Source of the DNA: Clostridium ganghwense
GTDB taxonomy: Bacteria > Bacillota > Clostridia > Clostridiales > Clostridiaceae
DNA: 64,000 bases
Direction of reading: 5' to 3'
Assembly: GCF_026735165.1 (NCBI RefSeq)
Contig: NZ_JAPQES010000007.1
Span: forward strand, 62,001-126,000
Shown here: positions 38,897 through 47,299 of the stretch, piece by piece
Position numbering within the stretch: the stretch's first letter is position 1
Layout: each line of letters opens with the position of its first letter
The notes under the pieces: generated by a model
What the model was told of the DNA's origin: nothing
The model's input: the letters and a program-made list of their open reading frames with translations, nothing else
Database searches by the model: none
Made by a program: the position numbers and the translations under genes

Positions 38897-40084
38897 TTAA
38901 AGTAAAGTAATAGGACTAATTAAATAATCAGAATAAGGTGCAAGAGAACTATTCATTAAACTATAAGCATTAGTAGCCTGTATGTCTAATGTCAATGTTT
39001 CATTTAAATTTTTAGGCAATTTAGTATAAAGAGGAATTGAAGAGGTGACTTTTAATTTCTTTAAAATTTCTCTTCCTGTGTTATTGAATCCTAAAACTCT
39101 AGCATAAGGACAAGATAAATTTCTTAAAGTTTTAATATTATATCTATCGAATCCTATAAAATATTGACATAAAATCCTATTAATGCGAGTTTCTGCATAA
39201 CGTTTGCTTTTAATGTTAGAAACTAATTCTTGATAAGTATTAGCATCATATATGGATTTTAATATTTTATTATGTAAACCTTCAGAAACATCAGGAAGGT
39301 TTTCAAGAGTATTAGATGATGTAAAAGCTTTAAATTTTAAAAATTTTAACATTGAATCTTCAAAGGTTAAAGAGTTTTTATTATTTATAGTTTTTATTAT
39401 TTCAAATGAATAATGAGGTACCTTTTCTTTCAAAATATCTATGTTATCTTTTGTTTTCAAATGTTTTCTAATTGCTGTGGCACTACAAAAGTTATTTTCT
39501 GTAATAATACTACTATTATAAGCTGAACCTTTTCTGTGGACTGTGTAAGGCGTAATAGTACTATTTAATCTTAGTAAACTTTTACAATATTCTATACCTA
39601 ATATATTATTAGAACAAGATAATATATTAGATATAGAGGAATTATCTTGGAATAAATTTGAAAGTGATTTGCTGCGAGCAGCTGGATAGGATAACCCTTT
39701 GTCTAAATATTCCTTTAGTTTTAATTTAAATTCAGTTGGTTCCTCAATAAGTATAGTTGCTATTTTTTTTTGAATATCTACATTTCCGCTTTCGCTGCCA
39801 AAACATAAATTATTTAAAAGGCTAACAGAACCAAAGGCAAAAAATTCTGCTGAGGATAAGCTATAAACTGTAGGAAGCTCAATAACTAAATCAACTCCAT
39901 TTTTCAAAGCAGCCTCTGCTCTATTCCATTTATCAATTATTGCAGGAAGTCCTCTTTGCACATAATTTCCACTCATTACGCAAATAATACCATCACAATT
40001 AGTAATTTTTCTCGATTCTTCTATGTGGTATATGTGACCATTATGTAGAGGATTGTATTCAGCTATTATTCCAGTAATATTCAT
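38897..40084 (-). CDS. tmcAL: tRNA(Met) cytidine acetate ligase TmcAL (YlbM family)
   Basis: 395 residues. MNITGIIAEYNPLHNGHIYHI has the HxGH nucleotidyltransferase motif; MSGNYVQRGLPAIIDKW and LVIELPTVYSLSSAEFFA are YlbM/TmcAL marks, as is FCSATAIRKHL. TmcAL makes N4-acetylcytidine at the wobble position of elongator tRNA-Met using acetate and ATP. Lies divergent to pta-ackA, which is notable because acetate is its substrate. AAGGTGGTG ribosome site. Confidence 0.93.
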   Translation of the reverse strand: MNITGIIAEYNPLHNGHIYHIEESRKITNCDGIICVMSGNYVQRGLPAIIDKWNRAEAALKNGVDLVIELPTVYSLSSAEFFAFGSVSLLNNLCFGSESGNVDIQKKIATILIEEPTEFKLKLKEYLDKGLSYPAARSKSLSNLFQDNSSISNILSCSNNILGIEYCKSLLRLNSTITPYTVHRKGSAYNSSIITENNFCSATAIRKHLKTKDNIDILKEKVPHYSFEIIKTINNKNSLTFEDSMLKFLKFKAFTSSNTLENLPDVSEGLHNKILKSIYDANTYQELVSNIKSKRYAETRINRILCQYFIGFDRYNIKTLRNLSCPYARVLGFNNTGREILKKLKVTSSIPLYTKLPKNLNETLTLDIQATNAYSLMNSSLAPYSDYLISPITLL

Positions 40085-40184
40085 TAAATCACCACCTTAT
40101 AATAAGTAAATCATAGATAAATAAATATACAAATAGTATGTGGAAATAAATTATAATTTATAAAATAACTTTATAAAATAAGGG

Positions 40185-40289
40185 ATAATATATAGTATAC
40201 AATATAATACAGATAAAAAGATAATGCATAATATATAGTACACAACATAATACAGATTAAAAAAAATAATAATACAGATTAAAAAAATA
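40185..40289 (+). repeat. Direct repeats in the tmcAL-pta gap
   Basis: ATAATATATAGTATAC at 40185 and ATAATATATAGTACAC at 40228 each continue with an AATACAGAT(T)AAAA block; a third, shortened block lies at 40268-40289. Period about 43 bases. The rest of the 314-base gap is plain AT-rich sequence apart from the pta promoter. Confidence 0.65.
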
Positions 40290-40301
40290 TTGTTTTTTTT
40301 G

Positions 40302-40364
40302 TTGAAAATTATATAAGAAAAGGTGTATAGTATTATATAGAGTATATTATACAGTATACTATAC
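40302..40364 (+). promoter_or_regulatory. Candidate pta promoter with overlapping inverted repeat
   Basis: TTGAAA (40302-40307), 18-base spacer, TATAGT (40326-40331). GTATAGTA (40325-40332) and TACTATAC (40357-40364) form an inverted repeat over the -10 and the expected start point. Confidence 0.5.
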
Positions 40365-40398
40365 AATATTGTTGGTTAAAACGAAAGGAGAAATTAAC

Positions 40399-41400
40399 AT
40401 GGGATTTATGGAAAAGATATGGGACATTGCAAAAGCAGATTTGCAAACTATAGTTCTTCCAGAAGGAGAAGAAGAAAGAACTCTTATTGCATCAGGAGAA
40501 ATTAATGAAAAATCATTAGCAAAATTGGTTTTATTAGGTAATGAAGGTATAATAAAAAGCAAAGCAAAACAATTAGGAGCAAATATTGAAGGAATAGAAA
40601 TAGTTAATCCTGAAACAGCTCCGAAGCTTGAAGAATATGCTGATGAACTATATAGAATGAGAAAACATAAAGGAATGACTTTTGAAAAAGCTTTAAAAGT
40701 AGTTAAAGATCCTTTGTATTTTGGAACTATGATGTTACAAATGGGTGATGTAGATGGAATGGTTTCAGGTGCAATACATACAACTGGTGATTTGTTAAGA
40801 CCAGGATTACAAATAGTAAAAACAGCTCCAGGTTCATCAATAGTTTCTGGATTCTTTGTTATGATGGTACCTAACTGTGAATATGGTGAAAATGGATTGT
40901 TAGTATTTGCTGATTGTGCAGTAAATCCTAATCCGACAGCAGAACAGCTAGCTTCAATTGCTGTAACTACAGCTGAAACAGCAAAAAAATTATGTGGTAT
41001 AGATCCTAGAGTTGCAATGTTATCTTTCTCAACTATGGGTAGTGCAGACCATGAACTTGTTGAAAAAGTTAGAAAAGCAACTGAAATAGCTAAGAAATTT
41101 AGACCAGATTTAAAAATCGATGGTGAAATGCAATTAGATGCTGCAATAGATCCAAGTGTTGCTGCATTAAAGGCTCCAAATAGTAATGTAGCTGGAAAAG
41201 CTAATGTATTAGTTTTCCCAGATTTACAAACAGGAAATATAGGATATAAATTGGTTCAAAGATTTGCTAAAGCAGAAGCTATAGGACCTGTATGTCAAGG
41301 ATTTTCAAAAGCAATAAACGATTTATCAAGAGGATGCAGTGCAAATGATATAGTAAATGTTGTAGCTATAACTGCAGTTCAAGCACAAAAAGGAATTTAA
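40399..41400 (+). CDS. pta: Phosphate acetyltransferase
   Basis: 333 residues, the short clostridial Pta form. Begins MGFMEKIWDIAKADLQTIVLPEGEE; DGMVSGAIHTTGDLLRPGLQ and LVFPDLQTGNIGYKL are family marks. Converts acetyl-CoA to acetyl phosphate. ATG 40399 is behind AAAGGAG; an upstream in-frame ATG at 40369 has no site. Forms the acetate/ATP pathway with ackA. Confidence 0.96.
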   Translation: MGFMEKIWDIAKADLQTIVLPEGEEERTLIASGEINEKSLAKLVLLGNEGIIKSKAKQLGANIEGIEIVNPETAPKLEEYADELYRMRKHKGMTFEKALKVVKDPLYFGTMMLQMGDVDGMVSGAIHTTGDLLRPGLQIVKTAPGSSIVSGFFVMMVPNCEYGENGLLVFADCAVNPNPTAEQLASIAVTTAETAKKLCGIDPRVAMLSFSTMGSADHELVEKVRKATEIAKKFRPDLKIDGEMQLDAAIDPSVAALKAPNSNVAGKANVLVFPDLQTGNIGYKLVQRFAKAEAIGPVCQGFSKAINDLSRGCSANDIVNVVAITAVQAQKGI

Positions 41401-41452
41401 TCCATACATACTGTTAATAAAACGTTAAAATCATAAATTTGGAGGTTAGCAT

Positions 41453-42646
41453 ATGAAAGTATTAGTAATAAATTGTGGAAGTTCATCTTTAAAATATCAA
41501 CTTATAGATATGTCTAATGAAAATGTTTTAGCTAAAGGTTTAGTTGAAAGAATAGGGATAGAAGGTTCTATTTTAACACAAAAGGCAAATGGAAGAAAAT
41601 ATGTAATCGAAGAACCAATGGAAGGTCATAAAAAAGCTGTAGAACTTGTTTTAGGAGCTTTAGTTGATGAAAACGAAGGCGTTATAAAAGATATGGCTGA
41701 AATTTCTGCTGTAGGTCACAGAGTTGCTCATGGTGGAGAAAAATATGCTGAATCAGTACTTATAGATGAAGATGTTATGAAGACTGTAGAAGAATGTGCG
41801 AAGCTTGCACCGCTTCATAACCCACCAAACATAATAGGTATTAATGCATGTAAAGAATTAATGCCAAATACTCCTATGGTTGCAGTTTTTGATACTGCTT
41901 TTCATCAAACTATGCCAGAAAAAGCTTATTTATATTCACTACCATATGAATTGTATGAAAAACATAGTATAAGAAGATATGGTTTCCATGGAACATCTCA
42001 CAAATTTGTGGCTAGAGCTGCAGCTGAAATGTTAGGAGAAAATATTGAAAAATTAAGAATTATTACATGTCACTTAGGAAATGGAGCAAGTTTAGCTGCT
42101 GTTAAAAATGGTAAATGTATTGATACAAGTATGGGATTCACTCCTCTTGCAGGTTTAACAATGGGAACTAGATGTGGAGATATAGATCCTGCTATAGCTA
42201 CATTTTTAATAAAAGAATTAAATATGTCAGAAGCTGAAGTAGACAATATAATGAACAAGAAATCAGGTGTTTTAGGAATCTCAGGAGTAAGTAGTGACTT
42301 TAGAGATATTGAAGGGGCTGCTACTGAAGGTAATAAAAGAGCTGAATTAGCATTAGAAGTATTTAAGTACAAAGTGATACAATACATAGGGTCTTATACT
42401 GCTGTTATGGGTGGAGTAGATTGCATTGTATTTACAGCAGGACTTGGAGAAAATGCAATAGGAACAAGAGAAGAGATAGTTAATGGATTAGAATTCTTAG
42501 GTGCAAAAATTGATAAAGAAAGAAATAACGTAAGAGGAGAAGCAAGATTAATCAGTGCTGATGACTCTAATGTTAAAGTATTTATTATACCAACAAACGA
42601 AGAATTAATGATTGCAAGAGATACAAAAGAAATTGTTGAAAAATAA
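41453..42646 (+). CDS. ackA: Acetate kinase
   Basis: 397 residues. [11 protein letters not shown] at the N-terminus, [31 protein letters not shown] and [13 protein letters not shown] phosphate/substrate loops, and [11 protein letters not shown]. Makes ATP and acetate from acetyl phosphate. TTGGAGG site, 50 bases after pta. Confidence 0.97.
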   Translation: MKVLVINCGSSSLKYQLIDMSNENVLAKGLVERIGIEGSILTQKANGRKYVIEEPMEGHKKAVELVLGALVDENEGVIKDMAEISAVGHRVAHGGEKYAESVLIDEDVMKTVEECAKLAPLHNPPNIIGINACKELMPNTPMVAVFDTAFHQTMPEKAYLYSLPYELYEKHSIRRYGFHGTSHKFVARAAAEMLGENIEKLRIITCHLGNGASLAAVKNGKCIDTSMGFTPLAGLTMGTRCGDIDPAIATFLIKELNMSEAEVDNIMNKKSGVLGISGVSSDFRDIEGAATEGNKRAELALEVFKYKVIQYIGSYTAVMGGVDCIVFTAGLGENAIGTREEIVNGLEFLGAKIDKERNNVRGEARLISADDSNVKVFIIPTNEELMIARDTKEIVEK

Positions 42647-42677
42647 AGCATAATATAACAAAGTATAATAAAAATGC

Positions 42678-42706
42678 TTGACTTTTTATGTTCATATTTA
42701 TATAAT
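42678..42706 (+). promoter_or_regulatory. SigA promoter for yceD-rpmF
   Basis: TTGACT (42678-42683), 17-base spacer, TATAAT (42701-42706). Confidence 0.8.
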
Positions 42707-42713
42707 AAGTTGT

Positions 42714-42751
42714 GGCTAATAGATTCTATGGTTACATAGGCTTTATTAGCC
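42714..42751 (+). promoter_or_regulatory. Hairpin at the expected 5' end of the yceD-rpmF transcript
   Basis: GGCTAATA (42714-42721) pairs with TATTAGCC (42744-42751); inside, CTATG pairs with CATAG across GTTA, with a 4x4 internal loop. It starts about 8 bases after the -10 box, so it would sit at the very 5' end of the RNA. Confidence 0.65.
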
Positions 42752-42776
42752 CATTTATAATAATAGAGGTGTAATT

Positions 42777-43274
42777 ATGATAATTGGTATTTCTGATTTG
42801 ATTGGGAAAAAAATCAAAGAAAAAAAAATCAATATGTCTTTTGAAGGTGAAAATATTACCTTTGAACAAGAAGAAATTGAATTTGTTGAGCCTATTAACA
42901 TAGAAGGCATTTTTACTATAGCAGGTGACATAATTAACTTTGACGGAACAATAAAAACAACATTAAAACTTGTATGTTCTAGATGTCTTGAAAAATTTAA
43001 TTACCCTTTAGAAATTCAAATTCATGAAAATTTTTCAAAATTTGAAGATAATAAAGACGATGAGATTATCATTATAAATGATGATAAGGTGGATTTTTCA
43101 CCAATCATTGAAACTAACATAATTTTGTCACTACCGATGAAAAGACTTTGCAGTGAAGAGTGCTTAGGACTATGTACGGTATGTGGCACAAATTTAAATC
43201 ATTCTACATGTAATTGTGAAAAGAATGATATTGATCCAAGACTTGCAAAGTTAAGAGATTTTTTCCCGAACTAA
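42777..43274 (+). CDS. YceD/DUF177 family protein
   Basis: 165 residues with the family core LVCSRCLEKFNYPLEIQIHENF and a cysteine-rich end CSEECLGLCTVCGTNLNHSTCNC. YceD-type proteins are nearly always encoded directly before rpmF, are important for 23S rRNA processing in plants and bacteria, and may bind zinc. RBS GAGGTG. Eighteen bases before rpmF. Confidence 0.9.
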   Translation: MIIGISDLIGKKIKEKKINMSFEGENITFEQEEIEFVEPINIEGIFTIAGDIINFDGTIKTTLKLVCSRCLEKFNYPLEIQIHENFSKFEDNKDDEIIIINDDKVDFSPIIETNIILSLPMKRLCSEECLGLCTVCGTNLNHSTCNCEKNDIDPRLAKLRDFFPN

Positions 43275-43292
43275 CTAAGGAGGTGAAAATAG

Positions 43293-43475
43293 ATGGCACA
43301 TCCAAAGAGTAAAACATCAAAAGCTAGAAGAGATTCAAGAAGAGCTCAAACATTTAAACTAAGTGTACCAGGGATGGTTGAATGTCCACAATGCCACGAA
43401 ATGAAACTTGCTCACAGAGTTTGTAAAGAATGTGGATACTACAATGGAAAAGAAATAGTTTCAAAAGAAAATTAA
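43293..43475 (+). CDS. rpmF: 50S ribosomal protein L32
   Basis: 60 residues: [19 protein letters not shown] basic start and two CxxC motifs (CPQC, CKEC) for zinc, the C+ form. AAGGAGGTG site. Followed by a strong terminator. Confidence 0.97.
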   Translation: MAHPKSKTSKARRDSRRAQTFKLSVPGMVECPQCHEMKLAHRVCKECGYYNGKEIVSKEN

Positions 43476-43476
43476 G

Positions 43477-43508
43477 AAAAAAAGAAAGTCGTATGACTTT
43501 CTTTTTTT
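43477..43508 (+). terminator. Terminator after rpmF
   Basis: AAAAAAAGAAAGTC / GACTTTCTTTTTTT around GTAT. Confidence 0.9.
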
Positions 43509-43642
43509 AAATTTTTTTATCTATTTGAAATATTTAAGACAATTAATTCTTTATATTTAAATAAATTTATATTATAATCTAATAAAAGTGAATTATTGGT
43601 AAATTAAATAGGTGTGAATATATATAAAGCGAGGGATGGAGT

Positions 43643-44641
43643 ATGAAGATAGCAATAGATGGTATGGGAGGAGACCATTCACCTCATGTAGTAATTGAAG
43701 GGTGTATTGACGCAATAAAGGAATATAATGATATAGAAATAATAATAACGGGACCAGAAGAAGTACTGAAGAGAGAAGTGAGTAAATATAGTTATAATTC
43801 TGAAAAAATATCTATATTAGATGCTAAAGAGATAATTAGTAATAATGAACACCCTGTAATGGCTATACGCAGAAAAAAAGATTCCAGTATATATAGAGCA
43901 TTAGAGTTAGTTAAAAAAGATGAGGCAGATGCTGTTATATCAGCAGGAAGTACTGGAGCGTTTTTAGCTGGAGCCACACTGGTTGTAGGAAGGATAAAAG
44001 GTGTTAATAGACCAGCATTAGCACCTGTAATGCCAGGTAAGAATGGACCATTTATGGTCATAGATTGTGGTGCAAATGCAGAATCAAAACCTAATAATTT
44101 AGTGCAGTTTGCTAAAATGGGGGAAATATATTTTGAGAATATATTAAAGATTGGAAATCCTTCCATTGGTCTTATAAATATAGGCGCAGAAGAAGAAAAA
44201 GGCAATGAACTTACAAAAGAGGCACATAAACTTTTAAAAGAATGTGATTTTAATTTTGTAGGAAATGTAGAACCTAGAGAAATTCCAACAGGTGATGTAA
44301 ACGTATTAGTTTGTGATGGATTTATAGGAAATACTGTACTTAAAATGTATGAAGGAGTTGCTCAAACTATATTTTCAACTTTAAAGGATGAGATAATGTC
44401 TTCATTTAGAACAAAATTAGGTGGAGCATTATTAAAACCTGTTTTCACTAAGTTTAAGAAGGATTTTGACTATAAAGAATATGGTGGGGCAGCTTTTCTT
44501 GGCGTTGATGGAATATGTATTAAAGCTCATGGAAGTTCAGACAGTAAAGCTATTAAAAATGCAATAAGACAGGCAGTTACTTTTTATGAAAATGATATTA
44601 TTGGTAAAATAAAAATACATATTGAAGAGAAAATGGTATAA
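43643..44641 (+). CDS. plsX: Phosphate acyltransferase PlsX
   Basis: 332 residues. [38 protein letters not shown] and [16 protein letters not shown] are PlsX marks. Makes acyl phosphate from acyl-ACP for PlsY, which I do not see in the window. No fapR repressor gene lies upstream, unlike Bacillus. acpP follows with its own promoter. Confidence 0.96.
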   Translation: MKIAIDGMGGDHSPHVVIEGCIDAIKEYNDIEIIITGPEEVLKREVSKYSYNSEKISILDAKEIISNNEHPVMAIRRKKDSSIYRALELVKKDEADAVISAGSTGAFLAGATLVVGRIKGVNRPALAPVMPGKNGPFMVIDCGANAESKPNNLVQFAKMGEIYFENILKIGNPSIGLINIGAEEEKGNELTKEAHKLLKECDFNFVGNVEPREIPTGDVNVLVCDGFIGNTVLKMYEGVAQTIFSTLKDEIMSSFRTKLGGALLKPVFTKFKKDFDYKEYGGAAFLGVDGICIKAHGSSDSKAIKNAIRQAVTFYENDIIGKIKIHIEEKMV

Positions 44642-44669
44642 AATATACTATAAAAATAATATTACCTTA

Positions 44670-44698
44670 TTGACGATATATAAGTTATGTAATATTAT
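44670..44698 (+). promoter_or_regulatory. SigA promoter of acpP
   Basis: TTGACG (44670-44675), 17-base spacer, TATTAT (44693-44698). Confidence 0.75.
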
Positions 44699-44731
44699 CA
44701 TATTGTAGAATTTTGATTGGAGGTGAAAAAA

Positions 44732-44965
44732 ATGGTTTTTGATAAAGTTAAGAATATTATAGCAGACCAACTTGGTCTTGATGATAATACAATTACAATG
44801 GATTCATTATTTGCAGACGACTTGGGAGCTGACTCACTTGATGTAGTAGAACTTATAATGGCTTTAGAAGAAGAGTTCGATATTGAAATACCAGACGAAG
44901 ATGCTGAAAAAGCAACTAAAGTTGGTGATGTAGTAGAATACATAAATTCTCATATTGAGGAATAA
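44732..44965 (+). CDS. acpP: Acyl carrier protein
   Basis: 77 residues, acidic, with the phosphopantetheine site [13 protein letters not shown] (Ser35). ATG 44732 follows TTGGAGGTG. Carries growing fatty acids; donor for PlsX next door. The usual fab genes are not adjacent. Terminator right after the stop. Confidence 0.96.
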   Translation: MVFDKVKNIIADQLGLDDNTITMDSLFADDLGADSLDVVELIMALEEEFDIEIPDEDAEKATKVGDVVEYINSHIEE

Positions 44966-45000
44966 TTTGAAGTCCCGTAATTAGCGGGACTTCAAATTTC
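44965..45000 (+). terminator. Terminator after acpP
   Basis: 13-bp stem ATTTGAAGTCCCG / CGGGACTTCAAAT, 7-base loop, T-rich tail. Confidence 0.85.
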
Positions 45001-45024
45001 TATTAGAATAGAGGAGCTGTTTTT

Positions 45025-45732
45025 ATGAAAGAGAATAGAGAGTATATCCTCAAGAAATTAGAAGATAAACTAAATATTAAATTTAAAGATATTAATTTAT
45101 TAAATACTGCATTGACGCATAGTTCGTGTGTTAATGAAAATAAAAGTATAGAGCATAATGAACGTTTAGAATTTTTAGGTGATTCTATACTTCAATTGTG
45201 TATTTCAGAACTTTTGTTCAATAAATACAAAGATATGCCAGAAGGATTTTTAACTAAGAAGAGGGCGCTTATAGTATGTGGTAATTCACTTTATAATGTG
45301 GCTAGGAAATGGGATATTGGAAAGTACATTAATATGAGCAAAGGCGAAGAAATGACTGGAGGGAGGACAAGAATATCCATATTAGCTGATTGTGTTGAAG
45401 CAATAATTGCTGCTATTTATCTGGATCAAGGATATGATAGTGCTAAGTCATTTATAATAGAAAATTTTAAAGAAATTATTGAAAAGGCTCATAGCAATGA
45501 GATAATAATTGATTACAAAACAAAATTACAAGAAACTATTCAAAAATTTGGAGAATATATCATAGAATATAATCTAACTGGATATGAAGGACCTCCTCAT
45601 AGAAGGAAGTTCTTTACAGAAGTGTTGATTGATTCTGTAGCTAAGGGTGTAGGAGAAGGATATAGCAAAAAGGAATCTGAACAAAATGCTGCTAAGGAAG
45701 CGCTTCAAAATTTGGAGGATAAATATGAGTAA
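45025..45732 (+). CDS. rnc: Ribonuclease III
   Basis: 235 residues: RNase III domain with NERLEFLGDSILQL (catalytic Glu/Asp) and ADCVEAIIAAIYLD, then a double-stranded-RNA-binding domain with PHRRKFFTEVL and KKESEQNAAKEAL. Processes rRNA. AGAGGAG site. Overlaps the next gene by 8 bases. In Bacillus rnc is followed directly by smc. Confidence 0.96.
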   Translation: MKENREYILKKLEDKLNIKFKDINLLNTALTHSSCVNENKSIEHNERLEFLGDSILQLCISELLFNKYKDMPEGFLTKKRALIVCGNSLYNVARKWDIGKYINMSKGEEMTGGRTRISILADCVEAIIAAIYLDQGYDSAKSFIIENFKEIIEKAHSNEIIIDYKTKLQETIQKFGEYIIEYNLTGYEGPPHRRKFFTEVLIDSVAKGVGEGYSKKESEQNAAKEALQNLEDKYE

Positions 45733-46813
45733 ATCTCATTATATAATCCCTATATTTGTACCACATGAAGGATGTCCTCATAATTGTGTTTTTTGTAATC
45801 AAAATAGTATTACTGGGAAAGCGGATAAAGTTACTTCAGAATTTGTAGAGAATATCATAGAAGAATATCTAAAAACTATAAATAGAGAAAATGCTGTTGT
45901 AGAAGTTTCATTTTTTGGAGGAACTTTTACAGCAATAGATATAAATAAGCAAAGAGAATTATTAGCTGTTGCAAAAAAATATAAAGATAAAGGTTATATT
46001 GATTATATACATTTATCTACAAGACCAGATTATATTGATGAGGATATACTAGAGAATCTAAGAAATTATTCTGCCGATATAATTGAATTAGGAATCCAAT
46101 CTTTAGATAATGAAGTTCTCTTAAAAGCTGGTAGAGGGCATGATGAAAATGATGTAGCTAGGGCTTCTAAGCTTATAAAAGAAAAGGGATTTATATTAGG
46201 TCATCAAGTTATGTTAGGACTTCCAGGAGATAATTTTGAAAAAGATATAGAAACTGCTAAGAAGGTTATTAAACTAAAACCACATATTGCAAGAATATAT
46301 CCAGCACTAGTAATTAAAGATACTCCAATGGAAAAAATGTATAATAGTAGTAATTATAGTCCTTATACTTTAGAAGAAGCAGTGAAGATTAGTAAGATTA
46401 TATATTCTATGTTTGTAGCTAATGATATTAATGTAATAAGAATTGGTCTTCAACCCACAGAAGAAATAAATTTGGGGAAAGATATTGTATCAGGTCCGTT
46501 TCATCCTGCTTTCAGAGAATTGGTTGAGGGAAGTATATATAATGATATAATTTTTGAAGAAATCAAAAATAATGAATGTGAAGAATATACAATTTACATA
46601 AATAGTAAGGATATCTCAAAATTATATGCACATAGAAAAAAATTTTTTAATGACATGAAGATTCAAATAAAAACAAAAAAAATCAAAGTTTTACAAAAAA
46701 ATGATATTAAACGAGGACATGTATTGTTAATATTTGATAATACATGTAAAAATATATCATTCGAAGAATATTTGAAAAAAAAGTATAAAGAAGGATATTT
46801 GGAAAATTTATAG
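45725..46813 (+). CDS. Radical SAM protein (Elp3/YhcC-like)
   Basis: 362 residues. Cluster motif CPHNCVFC close to the N-terminus (HEGCPHNCVFCNQNS), FFGGTFTAID, STRPDYIDEDIL and LGIQSLDNEVL; this pattern is that of the Elp3-related/oxygen-independent coproporphyrinogen-oxidase-like radical SAM group. Position between rnc and smc is common in clostridia. No acetyltransferase domain, so not a full Elp3. Substrate unknown. ATG 45725 follows TTGGAGG inside rnc. Confidence 0.85.
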   Translation: MSKSHYIIPIFVPHEGCPHNCVFCNQNSITGKADKVTSEFVENIIEEYLKTINRENAVVEVSFFGGTFTAIDINKQRELLAVAKKYKDKGYIDYIHLSTRPDYIDEDILENLRNYSADIIELGIQSLDNEVLLKAGRGHDENDVARASKLIKEKGFILGHQVMLGLPGDNFEKDIETAKKVIKLKPHIARIYPALVIKDTPMEKMYNSSNYSPYTLEEAVKISKIIYSMFVANDINVIRIGLQPTEEINLGKDIVSGPFHPAFRELVEGSIYNDIIFEEIKNNECEEYTIYINSKDISKLYAHRKKFFNDMKIQIKTKKIKVLQKNDIKRGHVLLIFDNTCKNISFEEYLKKKYKEGYLENL

Positions 46814-46875
46814 AATATATTCCCTATAAGATATGCAAAAATATACAATAATAAATTTTGTAGGGAGGATTTAAA

Positions 46876-47136
46876 ATGGAAATATTAAAAGTATCAGCTC
46901 AATCTCAACCAAAATCAGTAGCAGGTGCACTTGCGGCCGTACTTAGAGAATGTGGAAGTGTTGAACTTCAAGCAGTAGGAGCAGGAGCAGTAAATCAAGC
47001 AGTTAAAGCATTAGCTATTACCAGAGGATTTGTTGCACCAAATGGAATCGATTTAGTGGTTATTCCTGCATTTTCTCAAATATCTATAGATGGTGAAGAA
47101 AGAACGGCTATAAAATTTATAGTAGAACCTAGATAA
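46876..47136 (+). CDS. spoVS: Stage V sporulation protein S
   Basis: 86 residues, nearly invariant in spore formers: MEILKVSAQSQPKSVAGALA and ELQAVGAGAVNQAVKALAI. An Alba-like small nucleic-acid-binding fold; in Bacillus it is SigH-controlled and affects septation and coat/spore development. GTAGGGAGG site. Own unit with terminator. Confidence 0.96.
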   Translation: MEILKVSAQSQPKSVAGALAAVLRECGSVELQAVGAGAVNQAVKALAITRGFVAPNGIDLVVIPAFSQISIDGEERTAIKFIVEPR

Positions 47137-47139
47137 AAT

Positions 47140-47167
47140 AAACCGTGCTCTGCACGGTTTTTTTTTA
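47140..47167 (+). terminator. Terminator after spoVS
   Basis: AAACCGTGC / GCACGGTTT with TCT loop, long T-run. Confidence 0.9.
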
Positions 47168-47180
47168 TTTTGACTTATAA

Positions 47181-47209
47181 TTGATATTTAAAGCCATATG
47201 CTATAAAAT
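47181..47209 (+). promoter_or_regulatory. Candidate smc promoter
   Basis: TTGATA (47181-47186), 17-base spacer, TAAAAT (47204-47209). Confidence 0.45.
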
Positions 47210-47299
47210 TATATAGGTAAAAGTTGTATCAAATAAATATGTGACTACATATACAATTAAGTTTTAGTAAAATTTATAATTAAAATAGGAGAGATAAGT

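Noticed and set aside
40085-40398. CRISPR-like array in the pta gap
   Set aside because: Only two and a half imperfect AT-rich repeats with no true spacers and no cas genes.
42640-42682. Terminator after ackA
   Set aside because: AAGCAT/ATGCTT arms are short and far apart with no T-run.
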